From Rothia mucilaginosa (lineage in GTDB: Bacteria; Actinomycetota; Actinomycetes; Actinomycetales; Micrococcaceae), in the NCBI RefSeq assembly GCF_019334805.1, contig NZ_CP079822.1, positions 372,001 through 436,000 on the forward strand: DNA of 64,000 bases, given 5' to 3'. Position 1 is the stretch's first letter, and every line of letters starts with the position of its first letter. The translations under genes and the position numbers were made by a program. This document shows positions 55,186-64,000 of this stretch, piece after piece. The notes under the pieces are model-generated. The model was not told the DNA's origin. It saw only the letters and a list, made by a program, of their open reading frames with translations, and did no database searches.

Positions 55186-58100
55186 TCGAATGCAGCTCGG
55201 ACCGAAAATCGTCTTGATTTCACCGAAGAGGCTCGGGTTCGGTTCCACGCGCACACTCGGGTCCAGCAGCACCAGCTGCTCCTTATCGCGGGTACGCACG
55301 AGCATGCGCACATCCGCGGTTCCCTTGTGGTCGCGCAGGGTCTCCTTCAGCTCCTTCAGGTTCGCCTCGGTCACCAGGTATTCGGGTACCACGATGGTGA
55401 TGGGTGCGGCGCGGCCGTCATCGCTGATTTCCAGGATCTGCAGTTCCTGCGCGCTCATGTTCACACTGCCGTCGTCGCGGCGCTGCACGCGGCCACGAAT
55501 CGAGCAGATGAGGTCGTCCGCCAGGGCGGCGCCCATCGTCTCGTAGGCGCGGGAGAAGAACATGACCGTAATGGTTGCGCCCGAGGGGTCTTCCAGCTCC
55601 ACGGAGGCGTACTGGTTACCGCTGGACTTGGCGATACGGCGCGAAACGCCGGTGAGCATGCCCGCAAGGGTGACGGTTTCGCCGTCGCGCACGTGCGAGT
55701 CTTCACCGATGATGTCGTGCACCGAATGGCTTGCAGCGTCCGAGAGGGCACGCTCCAGGCCGCGCAGCGGGTGGTCCGAAACGTACAGGCCGAGCATGTC
55801 ACGCTCAAAGTTCAGCTTTTCACGGCGGTCCCACTCGGGCACGTCGGGGATGGTCACGGTCAGCTCATCACCCAGGGCGTCATCCATGCCGAGGGAGCCG
55901 AAGAGGTCGAACTGACCCGCCGCTTCCTTACGCTTGACTGCCACGGCTGCGTCCACTGCCGCCTCGTGAATGAGGGACAGGGAACGGCGCGTGTGGCCCA
56001 GGTCGTCGAAAGCGCCCGCCTTAATGAGCGACTCGATGGTGCGCTTATTGCACACCTGCAGCGGCACCTTCTTCAGGAAGTCGTTGAAGGACTCGTAGCG
56101 GCCCTTCTCCTCGCGGGCGGCAATCATGCCTTCGACCACGTTCGCGCCCACGTTACGGATCGCGCCCATACCGAAGCGGATATCGTCACCGACAGGGGCG
56201 AAGGTCAGGGTGGATTCGTTCACATCCGGTGCGAGCACGGTAATGCCCATGGCGCGGCACTCGTTCAGGTACAGCGCGAGCTTGTCCTTGTTATCGCCCA
56301 CGCTGGTCAGCAGCGCGGCCATGTACTCCTGCGGGTAATGCGCCTTCAGGTACGCAGTCCAGTAGGACACCAGACCGTACGCGGCCGTGTGCGCCTTGTT
56401 GAACGCGTAGTCAGAGAACGGCAGCAGAATATCCCAGAGCGCCTTAATAGCGCCCTCAGAGTAGCCGTTAGAAATCATACCGTCGTGGAAGGTAGCGTAC
56501 TGCTTATCCAGCTCCGCCTTCTTCTTCTTACCCATCGCACGGCGCAGCAAGTCTGCCTCACCCAGAGTGTAGTTCGCGACCTTCTGAGCAATCGCCATCA
56601 CCTGCTCCTGATACACAATCAGGCCGTAGGTGGTGTCCAGGATGTCCTTCAGCGGCTCTTCCAACTCGGGGTGAATCGGCTCGATCTCCTGCTTACCGTT
56701 CTTACGCAGAGCGTAGTTGGTGTGTGAGTTCGCACCCATCGGGCCCGGACGGTACAGCGCCAACACTGCCGAAATGTGCTCGAACTCCTCGGGTTCCATG
56801 AGCTTGAGCAGCGAGCGCATCGGGCCGCCATCGAGCTGGAACACGCCGAGGGTATCGCCGCGCGCCAGCAGACGGTACGATTCCGGGTCATCCAGCGAGA
56901 GAGATTCAAGGTCCAGGTCAATGCCTCGGTTAGCCTTAATGTTCTCCACCGCATCAGAGATGATGGTGAGGTTACGCAGACCCAAGAAGTCCATCTTGAT
57001 CAGGCCCAGGCCCTCACAGGTGGGGTAATCGAACTGGGTGATGACCTGGCCATCGGCCTCGCGGCGCATCACGGGGATCACGTCCACGAGGTCCTTGCTG
57101 GACATAATCACGCCCGCAGCGTGCACGCCCCACTGACGCTTCAGACCCTCCAGGCCCTTCGCGGTTTCGAACACCTGGCCGTAAATCTTATCGACCGGGT
57201 CCTCAATGAGGGCTCGCAAATCTGCCGCCTCGGCGTAACGCTTATCCTCTTCGTTGTACACGTTCGCCAGGGCGATGTTCTTACCCATGACGTCCGGCGG
57301 CATCGCCTTGGTGAGGCGCTCGCCGACCGAGTACGGCTGATCCATCACGCGGGAGGCGTCCTTGAGCGCCTGCTTCGCCTTAATGGTGCCGAAGGTGACG
57401 ATCTGCGCGACCTTCTCTTCACCGTACTTTTCGGTCACGTAGTCGATGACTTCGCCGCGGCGACGATCGTCAAAGTCCACATCGAAGTCGGGCATGGAGA
57501 CGCGGTCGGGATTGAGGAATCGCTCGAAGATCAGGTCGTGGTCGAGCGGGTTCAGGTCGGTAATACGCATCGCGTACGCCACCATGGAGCCCGCACCGGA
57601 ACCACGGCCGGGACCCACGCGAATACCGTTGCGCTTAGCCCAGTTGATAAAGTCGGCGACCACGAGGAAGTAGCCGGGGAAGCCCATGGAGGTAATAACC
57701 CCCACCTCGTACTCAGCCTGCTTGCGCACCTTGTCAGGCACGCCGTCCGGGAAGCGGTAGTGCAGGCCCTTCTCGACCTCCTTCACGAACCAGGATTCCT
57801 CGTTTTCACCCTCGGGCACGGGGAAGTTCGGCATGTAGTTCGCCTTGGTATTGAACTCCACGTTGCAGCGTTCAGCGATTTCGAGGGTGTTCTCGCACGC
57901 GCCGGGAATGTCGCCGAACAGGGCGTACATTTCTTCTGCCGAGCGCAGGTAGAAGTTATCCGCGTCGAATTTGAAGCGCTTGGGGTCAGTGAGGGTCGAG
58001 CCGGACTGCACGCACAGCAGCGCCGCGTGGGCGGTGTGGTCTTCCTGGCGGGTGTAGTGCAGGTCGTTGGTGGCGACGAAGGGCAGGTTCAGCTTCTTGG

Positions 58101-58722
58101 CGAGGCGGTGCAGATCCTCCTGGACGTTGCGTTCAATGTCCAGGCCGTGGTCCATGACCTCGCAGTAGAAGTTGTCCTTGCCGAAAATATCGCGGAATTC
58201 GCTCGCCGCCTGGACTGCCTCGTCGAACTGGCCCAGGCGCAGGCGCGTCTGAACCTCACCGGAGGGGCAGCCGGTGGTGGCAATTAGACCCTTCGAGTAG
58301 GTCTGCAGCACCTCACGGTCCATACGGGGCTTGTACAGCTGACCTTCCAGCGACGCAATCGAGGAGGCGCGGAACAGGTTGTGCATGCCCTCGGTGGTTT
58401 CAGCCCACATGGTCATGTGGGTGTACGCGCCACCACCGGAAACGTCATCGCGGGAGCCATCGCCCCAGCGCACACGCGAACGGTCGGTGCGGTGCGTGCC
58501 GGGGGTCAGGTACGCCTCCACACCAATGATGGGCTTGATGTCGTGCGCTTTAGCCTGGCGCCAGAAGTCGAAGGCACCAAAGAGGAAGCCGTGGTCACTG
58601 GTCGCCATGGACTTCATGCCGAGTTCTTTAGCGTGGGTGAACAGGTCTCCCAGGCGCGCGGCACCGTCGAGCATGGAGTACTCGGTGTGCACGTGCAGGT
58701 GCGTAAATTCTTTGGTTGCCAC
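55180..58722 (-). CDS. dnaE: DNA polymerase III subunit alpha
   Basis: Replicative polymerase (DnaE1 type). 1180 residues: PHP domain at the N-terminus (FTHLHVHTEYSMLDGAARLG), palm domain with GPGRGSGAGSMVAYAMRITD and the catalytic PDFDVDFDD at about 411-419, a fingers/thumb region, and C-terminal helix-hairpin-helix and OB domains (TLAGMLTGVSRRIAKSSGNQ). The PHP metal residues HVHTEYS and ATSDHG are kept, so the PHP exonuclease may be active as in other actinobacteria. ATG at 58722. Confidence 0.97.
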   Translation of the reverse strand: MATKEFTHLHVHTEYSMLDGAARLGDLFTHAKELGMKSMATSDHGFLFGAFDFWRQAKAHDIKPIIGVEAYLTPGTHRTDRSRVRWGDGSRDDVSGGGAYTHMTMWAETTEGMHNLFRASSIASLEGQLYKPRMDREVLQTYSKGLIATTGCPSGEVQTRLRLGQFDEAVQAASEFRDIFGKDNFYCEVMDHGLDIERNVQEDLHRLAKKLNLPFVATNDLHYTRQEDHTAHAALLCVQSGSTLTDPKRFKFDADNFYLRSAEEMYALFGDIPGACENTLEIAERCNVEFNTKANYMPNFPVPEGENEESWFVKEVEKGLHYRFPDGVPDKVRKQAEYEVGVITSMGFPGYFLVVADFINWAKRNGIRVGPGRGSGAGSMVAYAMRITDLNPLDHDLIFERFLNPDRVSMPDFDVDFDDRRRGEVIDYVTEKYGEEKVAQIVTFGTIKAKQALKDASRVMDQPYSVGERLTKAMPPDVMGKNIALANVYNEEDKRYAEAADLRALIEDPVDKIYGQVFETAKGLEGLKRQWGVHAAGVIMSSKDLVDVIPVMRREADGQVITQFDYPTCEGLGLIKMDFLGLRNLTIISDAVENIKANRGIDLDLESLSLDDPESYRLLARGDTLGVFQLDGGPMRSLLKLMEPEEFEHISAVLALYRPGPMGANSHTNYALRKNGKQEIEPIHPELEEPLKDILDTTYGLIVYQEQVMAIAQKVANYTLGEADLLRRAMGKKKKAELDKQYATFHDGMISNGYSEGAIKALWDILLPFSDYAFNKAHTAAYGLVSYWTAYLKAHYPQEYMAALLTSVGDNKDKLALYLNECRAMGITVLAPDVNESTLTFAPVGDDIRFGMGAIRNVGANVVEGMIAAREEKGRYESFNDFLKKVPLQVCNKRTIESLIKAGAFDDLGHTRRSLSLIHEAAVDAAVAVKRKEAAGQFDLFGSLGMDDALGDELTVTIPDVPEWDRREKLNFERDMLGLYVSDHPLRGLERALSDAASHSVHDIIGEDSHVRDGETVTLAGMLTGVSRRIAKSSGNQYASVELEDPSGATITVMFFSRAYETMGAALADDLICSIRGRVQRRDDGSVNMSAQELQILEISDDGRAAPITIVVPEYLVTEANLKELKETLRDHKGTADVRMLVRTRDKEQLVLLDPSVRVEPNPSLFGEIKTIFGPSCIRR

Positions 58723-58813
58723 GGGAATCTCCTGGAGGATGGGCGGTGAATGTGAAGCTGTGTGCGACGGCCCGCGGGCGGCTCTACCTAGCTGGGCTGT
58801 CTATCCGAGCTGT

Positions 58814-59800
58814 CTAGCCGAGCTGAACCTTACCCTCGCGCAGAGCAGTCAGCGCGTAGGACAGGTCGAGCGGGTATTCGCTGGTGAAGGTCACGCGCTC
58901 ACCGGTGCCGGGGTGGTCGAAGCCCAGGCGGTGCGCGTGCAGCCACTGTCGGGTCAGACCCAGTTCGGCGCTAAAGCGCGGGTCGGCGCCGTAGGTCAGG
59001 TCGCCGCAGCAGGGGTGGCGCAGCGCGGAGAAGTGCACACGAATCTGGTGGGTGCGCCCGGTTTCTAGGTGCACCTCTACCAGGGATGCGGGACCGAAGG
59101 CTTCGAGCACGTCGTAGTGGGTGATGGAGTTGCGTCCGTCTTCAACCACGGCGAACTTCCATTCGTCGCCGGGGTGGCGGCCGATGGGTGCGTCAATGGT
59201 GCCGCGCAGCGGGTCGGGCAGGCCCTGCACGAGGGTGTGGTAGACCTTGTCCACGGTGCGTTCCTTGAAGGCTCGCTTGAGTTCGGTGTAGGCGCGTTCG
59301 CTACGGGCTACGACCATCAGGCCGCTGGTGCCCACGTCCAGGCGGTGCACAATGCCCTGGCGTTCTGCCGCGCCGGAGGTAGCAACCGAAATGCCCTCGC
59401 CCATGAGCGCGGAGATGACGGTGGGGCCGTGCCAGCCGGGTGAGGGGTGTGCCGCCACGCCTGCGGGCTTGTCCACCACAACGATGTCCTCGTCCAGGTG
59501 CACGATGCGGAAGCCGTCCACCTTTTCGGGGCGGATGTCCGCCAGATCGCGCGGTGCGGGTGCGTCCACGACGACCTCGTCCCCTGCGGACAGCTTGTAG
59601 GACTTGCCAATTTTTACGGTCTTGCCGTTGTTGGTCACGGTCACGTGGCCGTCACGAATCCACCCGGAGGTGCGGGTGCGCGGCGCGTCGAGGGCACCGG
59701 CGAGCGCGGCGTCCAGGCGCATACCGGCGAGCGCGCCTTCAACGGTGAATTCGGCGCGGATGCGTGCCGTATCTTCGGCGGCGTTGGTGGTTTCGCTCAT
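58814..59800 (-). CDS. rluD: Ribosomal large-subunit pseudouridine synthase (RluD/RluA family)
   Basis: Isomerises uridines in 23S rRNA. 328 residues: an S4-like N-terminal RNA-binding domain (about 20-95), then the catalytic domain with the active aspartate in [17 protein letters not shown] near residue 155, [16 protein letters not shown] and [18 protein letters not shown]. Target position (RluD sites or others) cannot be told by sequence. Directly after lspA, the usual order in actinobacteria. Confidence 0.9.
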   Translation of the reverse strand: MSETTNAAEDTARIRAEFTVEGALAGMRLDAALAGALDAPRTRTSGWIRDGHVTVTNNGKTVKIGKSYKLSAGDEVVVDAPAPRDLADIRPEKVDGFRIVHLDEDIVVVDKPAGVAAHPSPGWHGPTVISALMGEGISVATSGAAERQGIVHRLDVGTSGLMVVARSERAYTELKRAFKERTVDKVYHTLVQGLPDPLRGTIDAPIGRHPGDEWKFAVVEDGRNSITHYDVLEAFGPASLVEVHLETGRTHQIRVHFSALRHPCCGDLTYGADPRFSAELGLTRQWLHAHRLGFDHPGTGERVTFTSEYPLDLSYALTALREGKVQLG

Positions 59801-59922
59801 GCGGCTCTCCTTCGGATGGTGTTTGCTTTGGTTGTCTGTGTGAGGGGTCGTCTGTGTGAGAACGTCTTAGTAGGCACGTGTGTCGGCAACGTAACCGTCG
59901 GCGCGTATGCCGGAACGGGGAG

Positions 59923-60549
59923 CTACTTGGTGCTCTTCCCTGCCGCATTCTTGTCGTCAGCCTGCACACGGGTTCCGTTGAGGTTCAGGCCCTTGAAGTT
60001 CAGCAGCACGATGAACGCCATGCACACGCAGATTGCGGAGTCTGCAATATTGAAAATCGCGAAGTTCGGCACGGAAATAAAATCAACCACGTGACCGGAG
60101 CCGAAGCCGGGCTCACGGAAGAGACGGTCGAAAAGGTTGCCGCAGATACCGCCAAGCAGACCGCCCAGCGCGAGGGTCCAGGACAGGGCGCGGGTGCGGC
60201 GCAGCAGGTAGAGCACCACGGCGGCGGCGGCGGCCATGACGAGGGTGAAGACCCAGGTGACGTTCTCACCCATGCTGAATGCGGCGCCGGAGTTACGGAT
60301 CGAGTACCACCACAGCAGTCCGTCAATGACGGTGATGCGCTCCCCCAACTGCATCTGGGTGACGACCAGGTATTTGGTGCCCTGGTCGATAGCGAATACG
60401 ACGGCGGCGAGCACGAGCGCGAGGATGCCGGCGGAGCGAGCCGAAAGGATGCGCACGCGGTGTCCAGTAGCTTCTTCGGTGGTGTTTTCGGCAGCGTTAT
60501 CGCTAGCCTGTGCGACTGAGGATTCAGCAGTCTTGGGGGTGTTGGTCAT
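59923..60549 (-). CDS. lspA: Lipoprotein signal peptidase
   Basis: Cuts signal peptides from diacylated prolipoproteins in the membrane. 208 residues with an extra hydrophilic N-terminus of about 35 and C-terminus of about 20. Four membrane segments; catalytic aspartates in GNLFDRLFR and FNIADSAI; other family motifs are FAIDQGTKYLVV and RNSGAAFSMG. ATG with GAGGAG five bases upstream. Confidence 0.95.
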   Translation of the reverse strand: MTNTPKTAESSVAQASDNAAENTTEEATGHRVRILSARSAGILALVLAAVVFAIDQGTKYLVVTQMQLGERITVIDGLLWWYSIRNSGAAFSMGENVTWVFTLVMAAAAAVVLYLLRRTRALSWTLALGGLLGGICGNLFDRLFREPGFGSGHVVDFISVPNFAIFNIADSAICVCMAFIVLLNFKGLNLNGTRVQADDKNAAGKSTK

Positions 60550-60929
60550 AGCTCTCCTCTAGTCTGTGCCGGTTGCTGCGGTCTGTGCCGGTTGTTGCGC
60601 CTACGGCGCGGAGGCCCTATGGTGCGGAGGCGGGTCGCGCTCGCGTTCGATAGTGCCCCTCTAGCTTAGCAAATCGGGGTAGTGCATCGAGTATTCGGTG
60701 GTGATGTGGCGGGTGCTCTCCCCCGCTTCTCACGCTGGGTTCGCAGGGGTTCTTGGGGGTTTTCTTGGCTCGTGCCGGACAGGTATGAGAATACCGCCCG
60801 GTTCTCTCGATCTTCCCCGGTGAATAGCGGTGGAAGAGAAAGAATCCGGGCGGCATACGCCTCAAAGCGTCGTTAGCTTAACAGCGTCGTTAGCTTAACA
60901 GCGTCGTTAGCTTATTTAGGCACGCTGAT
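60550..60929. other. Region between divIVA and lspA with hairpin and repeats
   Basis: 380 bases without a gene. Contains a doubled tctgtgccggttg near 60564-60595, a long imperfect hairpin at 60794-60853 (outer stem ccgcccgg/ccgggcgg), which probably ends the divIVA transcript, and the triple 17-base repeat listed next. Confidence 0.5.
60866..60914. repeat. Three tandem 17-base repeats after divIVA
   Basis: Unit agcgtcgttagcttaac at 60866-60882 and 60883-60899, and 15 of 17 bases again from 60900. On the minus strand they lie just after the divIVA stop codon. Confidence 0.85.
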
Positions 60930-61469
60930 TTATGCGGAAGCCTCAATGGACTTGAGGTTCTTCAGCTCCTGAACCTGTGCGTCCAGGTGCTGCAGCAGCT
61001 TGGAGCGGTAGCGGCTCTCGAAGCCGCGCAGAGCCTCAACAGCGATCTCCAGCTCTTCCTTCTCGTCGGTGAGGCGAGAGAGAACCTCTTCGCGCTGCTG
61101 CTGAGCTTCGCTCACCATAGCGTCTGCCTTCCTCTCTGCCTCTTCGAGCAGTTCAGCCTTAGCCTTCTCGCCCTGTGCCACGTAGTCGTCGTGAACCTTC
61201 TGTGCCATGGCGAGCAGTGCCGCCGCGTCCTGAGGTGCAGCCGATGCCGGCGAGGACTGTGCGGGTGCTACAGCCGCTGCGGGGGAATCGGGTGCATTTG
61301 CAGAGAGCTGCTCAACCTGACGCTCCAGGGCGTCACGATCGGAGTAGAGTGCGCGCAGTTCGACAACAAGCTCGTCCAAGAAGTCGTCGACCTCGTTGCG
61401 GTCGTAACCGGACTCTTCGGTTACGATCTTGAAGCTCTTAGTGATCAGGTCTTCGGGGGTGATTGCCAT
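60930..61469 (-). CDS. divIVA: DivIVA/Wag31-like cell-pole protein
   Basis: Coiled-coil protein that marks curved membrane at poles and septa and guides wall growth. 179 residues. The DivIVA N-terminal domain is clear (ITPEDLITKSFKIVTEESGY, then VDDFLDELVVELRALY), followed by an Ala/Pro/Ser linker (about 58-85) and a long coiled coil. Shorter than mycobacterial Wag31. ATG with AGAGGAG upstream. Gene order yggS-sepF-yggT-divIVA is that of the actinobacterial division cluster. Confidence 0.94.
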   Translation of the reverse strand: MAITPEDLITKSFKIVTEESGYDRNEVDDFLDELVVELRALYSDRDALERQVEQLSANAPDSPAAAVAPAQSSPASAAPQDAAALLAMAQKVHDDYVAQGEKAKAELLEEAERKADAMVSEAQQQREEVLSRLTDEKEELEIAVEALRGFESRYRSKLLQHLDAQVQELKNLKSIEASA

Positions 61470-61713
61470 GGGCTTCTCCTCTGGGTATCCCTACGGTGTT
61501 TGGTGGTGAAGATGAGTGCTGCGGATTCACCAGCCAGATAGGTCGTGGCCCCAATATTTCAGGGTCCCGATGGTTCAGGGCATGGCTATTCCGCTATGCA
61601 GTCGTTGGCACCAATTCTACTATTCTTTGGTTTCTGTGCCCGGTTATACGTCGGTTGAACCGTAAAATATTCGCTCTGCGCAAGGGTGGGATTCACCACG
61701 TCTAATATCCTCC

Positions 61714-61782
61714 CTAGTCCCCGCTATCGCCCTTACGTTTTTTGCCCTGCGGTGCATTTTGAGAAGGTTTTCGAGAAGGCAT
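61714..61782 (-). CDS. Candidate small basic peptide (22 residues)
   Basis: MPSRKPSQNAPQGKKRKGDS plus two residues, from ATG 61782 with GGGGAG seven bases upstream, ending TAG. The good ribosome site and highly basic, hydrophilic composition make it worth listing. No known family; could be chance. Confidence 0.35.
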   Translation of the reverse strand: MPSRKPSQNAPQGKKRKGDSGD

Positions 61783-61806
61783 TGTGACGCTCCCCTGGCA
61801 GAACCC

Positions 61807-61909
61807 AAGCACAGAGCCCAGGCAGAGCCTAAGCGCAGAACCCAGATTGATCCTAAGCGCAGAACCCAGGCACAGAACACAGGTATAGAACCTAAGCACA
61901 GAAAACCCC
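61807..61909. repeat. Degenerate 24-base tandem repeat
   Basis: Three full units beginning aagcRcagaRcccag at 61807, 61831 and 61855, then a partial one at 61894 (aagcacagaaaacccc). Lies upstream of the candidate small ORF on the minus strand. Confidence 0.8.
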
Positions 61910-61996
61910 TGCTCTGCACTCAACCCGTGAACGGGTCAGGCAGGCGGGGGTCTATCGTTTGTGCTCGTCAGCTATCGTCTCTTAGCGGGCAGGCGC

Positions 61997-62296
61997 TTAC
62001 GAGAAGGCCGCGGTCATCCGCATCATGATGCTCAGCAGCAAAGACAACAGAACAATCAGAATCAGGAAGCCGGTGTCCAACGCAACGTTACCCACACGAA
62101 CCGGCGGGATCAGGCGGCGCAACTGGTTCATCGGCCAGTCAGTCACCGAGTACACGCCGCTGGCGAAGAGCAACACAATGCCCTTGGGTCGCCACTCCGG
62201 TGCGAACATGCGCACCCAGTCAAAGAGCATGCGCAGCAGCATCGCAATGTAGAGAACGTAGATAACGATCGTTATGAGGGCGAAAATATAACCCAT
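61997..62296 (-). CDS. yggT: YggT-family membrane protein
   Basis: 99 residues with two hydrophobic segments (about 3-25 and 68-92) and the conserved loop DWPMNQLRRLIPP that marks the family. YggT proteins are found beside sepF and divIVA and are linked to division or osmotic response; mechanism unknown. ATG with AAGGA eight bases upstream, ten bases after sepF. Confidence 0.9.
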   Translation of the reverse strand: MGYIFALITIVIYVLYIAMLLRMLFDWVRMFAPEWRPKGIVLLFASGVYSVTDWPMNQLRRLIPPVRVGNVALDTGFLILIVLLSLLLSIMMRMTAAFS

Positions 62297-62306
62297 CTAT
62301 CAGTCC

Positions 62307-63188
62307 TTAGCCCTGGTCGAAGGGGAATTCGCCGTCGGTCTCAAAGCCGGCGGGAACCTCAGAGTTAGCCACACCCAGAACCTCCAGGTTGGAGGGGGTC
62401 AGCAGGAACACCTTAGCGGTGACACGCTCAATGCGGCCCTCCAGTGCGAATGCCAGACCGGATGCGAAGTCCACCAGGCGCTTTGCGTCTGCGTCAGGCA
62501 TTTCTTCCACGTTCATAATCACGGGGATGTTCTCGCGGAATGCCTCACCAATGATCTTTGCGTCATTGTAGGAGCGGGGGTGGATAGTGGTGATGCGACG
62601 CAATTCGTCCTCTTCTTCCTCGTAACCGTAGGTGTATCCGTTGGTTTCTTCGGGCTCGTAGCCCTGGTCGTAGTAGCCGTCGTTGGAGTACGTCTCGGCG
62701 TACTGCTCGGTGTATTCGGTATTCGGCACCGGGGTGTCCTCCCAATTGTCTGCGCTGGCATCGTCCCAAATCTGCTCGGTGTCCGCCAGATCAGCTGTGG
62801 TTTCAGGTGTATGAGCGGTGGCGTACGCCGCTGCATCTACGGTTGCTCGTCCGTCGGCAGATTCTTCTGCGTCCAGATACTCGGTTTCTGTACCGTCATC
62901 GTAGCTATCAGCCTGCTGGTACTCTTCCTGTTCAGTATAGGCGGGTTCGTCCTGCAGGTGGTAGGTTTCGCTCTGCGACTCGGCAACGCTGTACTGTTCC
63001 GAGCCGGGCAGTGCTGAGAGCCTGTTGGCGCTGTCGGTCTTCTGCGCTGTAGCAGCCTGCCCTGCGGAGGCGTTTGCCTCCCGGCGGGAGTCAGCCTGCA
63101 CAGCCTGCGGGGATTCTTCCGGCGTCGTCTCAGCGCCCTGGTATCGTTCCAGGCCGAGGAAACCCGCCAGACGGCTTTGCTTCGCCAT
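62307..63188 (-). CDS. sepF: Cell division protein SepF
   Basis: Links FtsZ to the membrane at the septum. 293 residues, longer than usual. Order: N-terminal amphipathic anchor-like [15 protein letters not shown], a long acidic, Gln/Tyr-rich linker (about 20-200, tyrosine-studded with [13 protein letters not shown] and [19 protein letters not shown]), and the SepF core (about 205-285: [39 protein letters not shown]). I start at ATG 63188 with GAGAG upstream; the upstream in-frame codons lack coding character. Confidence 0.93.
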   Translation of the reverse strand: MAKQSRLAGFLGLERYQGAETTPEESPQAVQADSRREANASAGQAATAQKTDSANRLSALPGSEQYSVAESQSETYHLQDEPAYTEQEEYQQADSYDDGTETEYLDAEESADGRATVDAAAYATAHTPETTADLADTEQIWDDASADNWEDTPVPNTEYTEQYAETYSNDGYYDQGYEPEETNGYTYGYEEEEDELRRITTIHPRSYNDAKIIGEAFRENIPVIMNVEEMPDADAKRLVDFASGLAFALEGRIERVTAKVFLLTPSNLEVLGVANSEVPAGFETDGEFPFDQG

Positions 63189-63424
63189 GATTCTCTCGCT
63201 GTTCTTTGCTTGTGGTGTACAGGGTCTGCCGTGGTGCTTCGTCAGAAGGTGTGTGCGTGACGGTACGCCATGCACCGGCATGTATATATTACCAGCGCCC
63301 ACCCCGCGCAGGCGGTCAAGGGCACCGATGATTATGCCGCCAGTTTGCGCGCCCAAAGCAACCCAGAGCCCGAAAGCAACCCAGAGCTCAGGGGGGCAAC
63401 GCACGGCACGTAGCTTAGGCGAGG
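63189..63424. other. Intergenic region between yggS and sepF
   Basis: 236 bases with no gene. Contains a doubled aaagcaacccagagc (63355-63388). It should hold the sepF promoter; none is clear. Confidence 0.4.
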
Positions 63425-64000
63425 CTAGAGCACCGGGCGCTTACCCATGATGTCGCTACCCACGCGCACGCAGGTCGATCCCCAACGCACCGCCGCCTCC
63501 AAGTCACCGCTCATGCCGGCGGAAATCTCGGTCGCATGCGGCACCTGCTCACGCACCAGCGACGCCAGTCCGTAGAGCTTCTCAAACGCCTCATCCGGGT
63601 TCATGCCCAGCGGCGCCACCGCCATCACGCCACCACAGCGCAGGTGCTCGTGGTTTTCGATGCGCTCCACCAGCTCCAGCAGCTCGGAGGCGCTCGTACC
63701 GCCACGCGCACCCTCAGCAGCGTGCCCAGCCGTCGCAACCTCCGCCAGGGACACCTGCACCAGGCAGGTCAGCGCGCCCTGCTGCGCCGCCGCGGGTGCG
63801 GGCGCCTCCCCCGCCTCGAAGCGTGCCAGCTGGTTCGCGTACGCCTTCGCCAGCGCGTCCGCCAGGGAGGGGCGATCCACCGAATGCACGCTGGAGGCGT
63901 ACTTGACCACAGACTTCGCCTTATTCGTCTGCAGCTGGCCGATAAACGCCCAGTGCGGGGGCTGCACCTCACGCTGTGCGCAGTAGGCGGCAAGCTCACG
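63425..64000 (-). CDS. yggS: YggS-family PLP homeostasis protein (partial, 5' end outside window)
   Basis: PLP-binding protein without known enzyme activity that keeps PLP and amino-acid pools balanced. The visible 191 codons start mid-protein ([14 protein letters not shown]), contain [38 protein letters not shown], and end with the family signature [20 protein letters not shown] and [10 protein letters not shown]. The PLP lysine lies beyond the edge. An Ala/Pro-rich insertion (about 15 residues, [14 protein letters not shown]) precedes [15 protein letters not shown]. Confidence 0.92.
   Translation of the reverse strand, partial: RELAAYCAQREVQPPHWAFIGQLQTNKAKSVVKYASSVHSVDRPSLADALAKAYANQLARFEAGEAPAPAAAQQGALTCLVQVSLAEVATAGHAAEGARGGTSASELLELVERIENHEHLRCGGVMAVAPLGMNPDEAFEKLYGLASLVREQVPHATEISAGMSGDLEAAVRWGSTCVRVGSDIMGKRPVL

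Larger units (their letters stand above)
61470..61996. other. Repeat-rich region between yggT and divIVA
   Basis: 527 bases. The left part (61470-61700) must carry the divIVA promoter; none is certain. The middle has a candidate small ORF (61714-61782) and the right a 24-base tandem repeat (61807-61909). Longer frames here on both strands are produced by the repeats and I do not accept them. Confidence 0.45.

Noticed and set aside
55177..58287. Two open frames of more than 500 codons antisense to dnaE
   Set aside because: Same cause: GC-rich codon bias on the complementary strand; sequences are His/Val/Gln-rich without domains.
61644..62028. Frames of 69-91 codons on both strands over the 24-base repeats
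   Set aside because: Their length comes from the repeat having no stops; Leu/Gly/Ser repeat peptides look accidental. Only the last 22 codons with a ribosome site are kept as a weak candidate.

Overview
The window is a 64-kb piece of an actinobacterial chromosome with moderately high GC. Gene order, codon use, GTG/TTG starts and several apparently leaderless genes fit Micrococcaceae; the proteins look most like Rothia (an oral genus). The genus is inferred by recognition, not by a database search. Most of it is core genome. No CRISPR array, rRNA operon, prophage or plasmid backbone is visible.

From about 29.7 kb down to position 1 almost everything is on the minus strand and follows a classic actinobacterial block: argS, lysA, hom, thrC, thrB (arginyl-tRNA synthesis; lysine and threonine synthesis), rho and prfA (termination of transcription and translation), prmC (methylates release factors), a Sua5-family gene (tRNA t6A), a polyprenyl-phosphate sugar transferase, two small AtpI-like membrane proteins, then atpB-E-F-H-A-G-D (F1Fo ATP synthase; atpD runs off the left edge). 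Two accessory insertions break this order: an orphan gene between prfA and prmC (17.1-18.2 kb), and a small envelope-glycan set between the Sua5 gene and the atp genes (7.4-14.3 kb: WbpL-like transferase, UDP-sugar 4,6-dehydratase, double-domain glycosyltransferase, divergent NAD-dependent reductase). The last four could together make and use a 6-deoxy-N-acetyl sugar on undecaprenyl phosphate.

The region 29.7-42.1 kb is more variable: tRNA-Arg, a two-gene oxidoreductase/esterase unit, an excisionase-like DNA-binding protein, the giant helicase HrpA with a doubtful start, a mosaic of REP-like repeats and a 188-bp tandem duplication, a Tat-exported glycine-rich protein, a frameshifted membrane-anchored HNH nuclease, and a tRNA Gly-Cys-Val operon with its promoter and terminator.

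From 42.1 to 54.4 kb lie glnE and a GlnA2-type glutamine synthetase, an unrecognised membrane protein, panB, one intact IS3-family element that has landed inside the loop of a terminator hairpin, a small conserved protein, map and polyphosphate glucokinase. From 54.5 kb to the end (all minus) come nrdR, dnaE, an RluD-type pseudouridine synthase, lspA, divIVA, yggT, sepF and a partial yggS: the usual cell-division flank distal to ftsZ, which should lie just right of the window.

The points most worth following are the IS insertion in the shared terminator, the glycan set in the atp block, the orphan Cys-tailed protein, the two single-base frame problems (hrpA and HNH), and the repeat mosaic at 37.7-41.3 kb. 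I found no clear previously undescribed multi-gene system.
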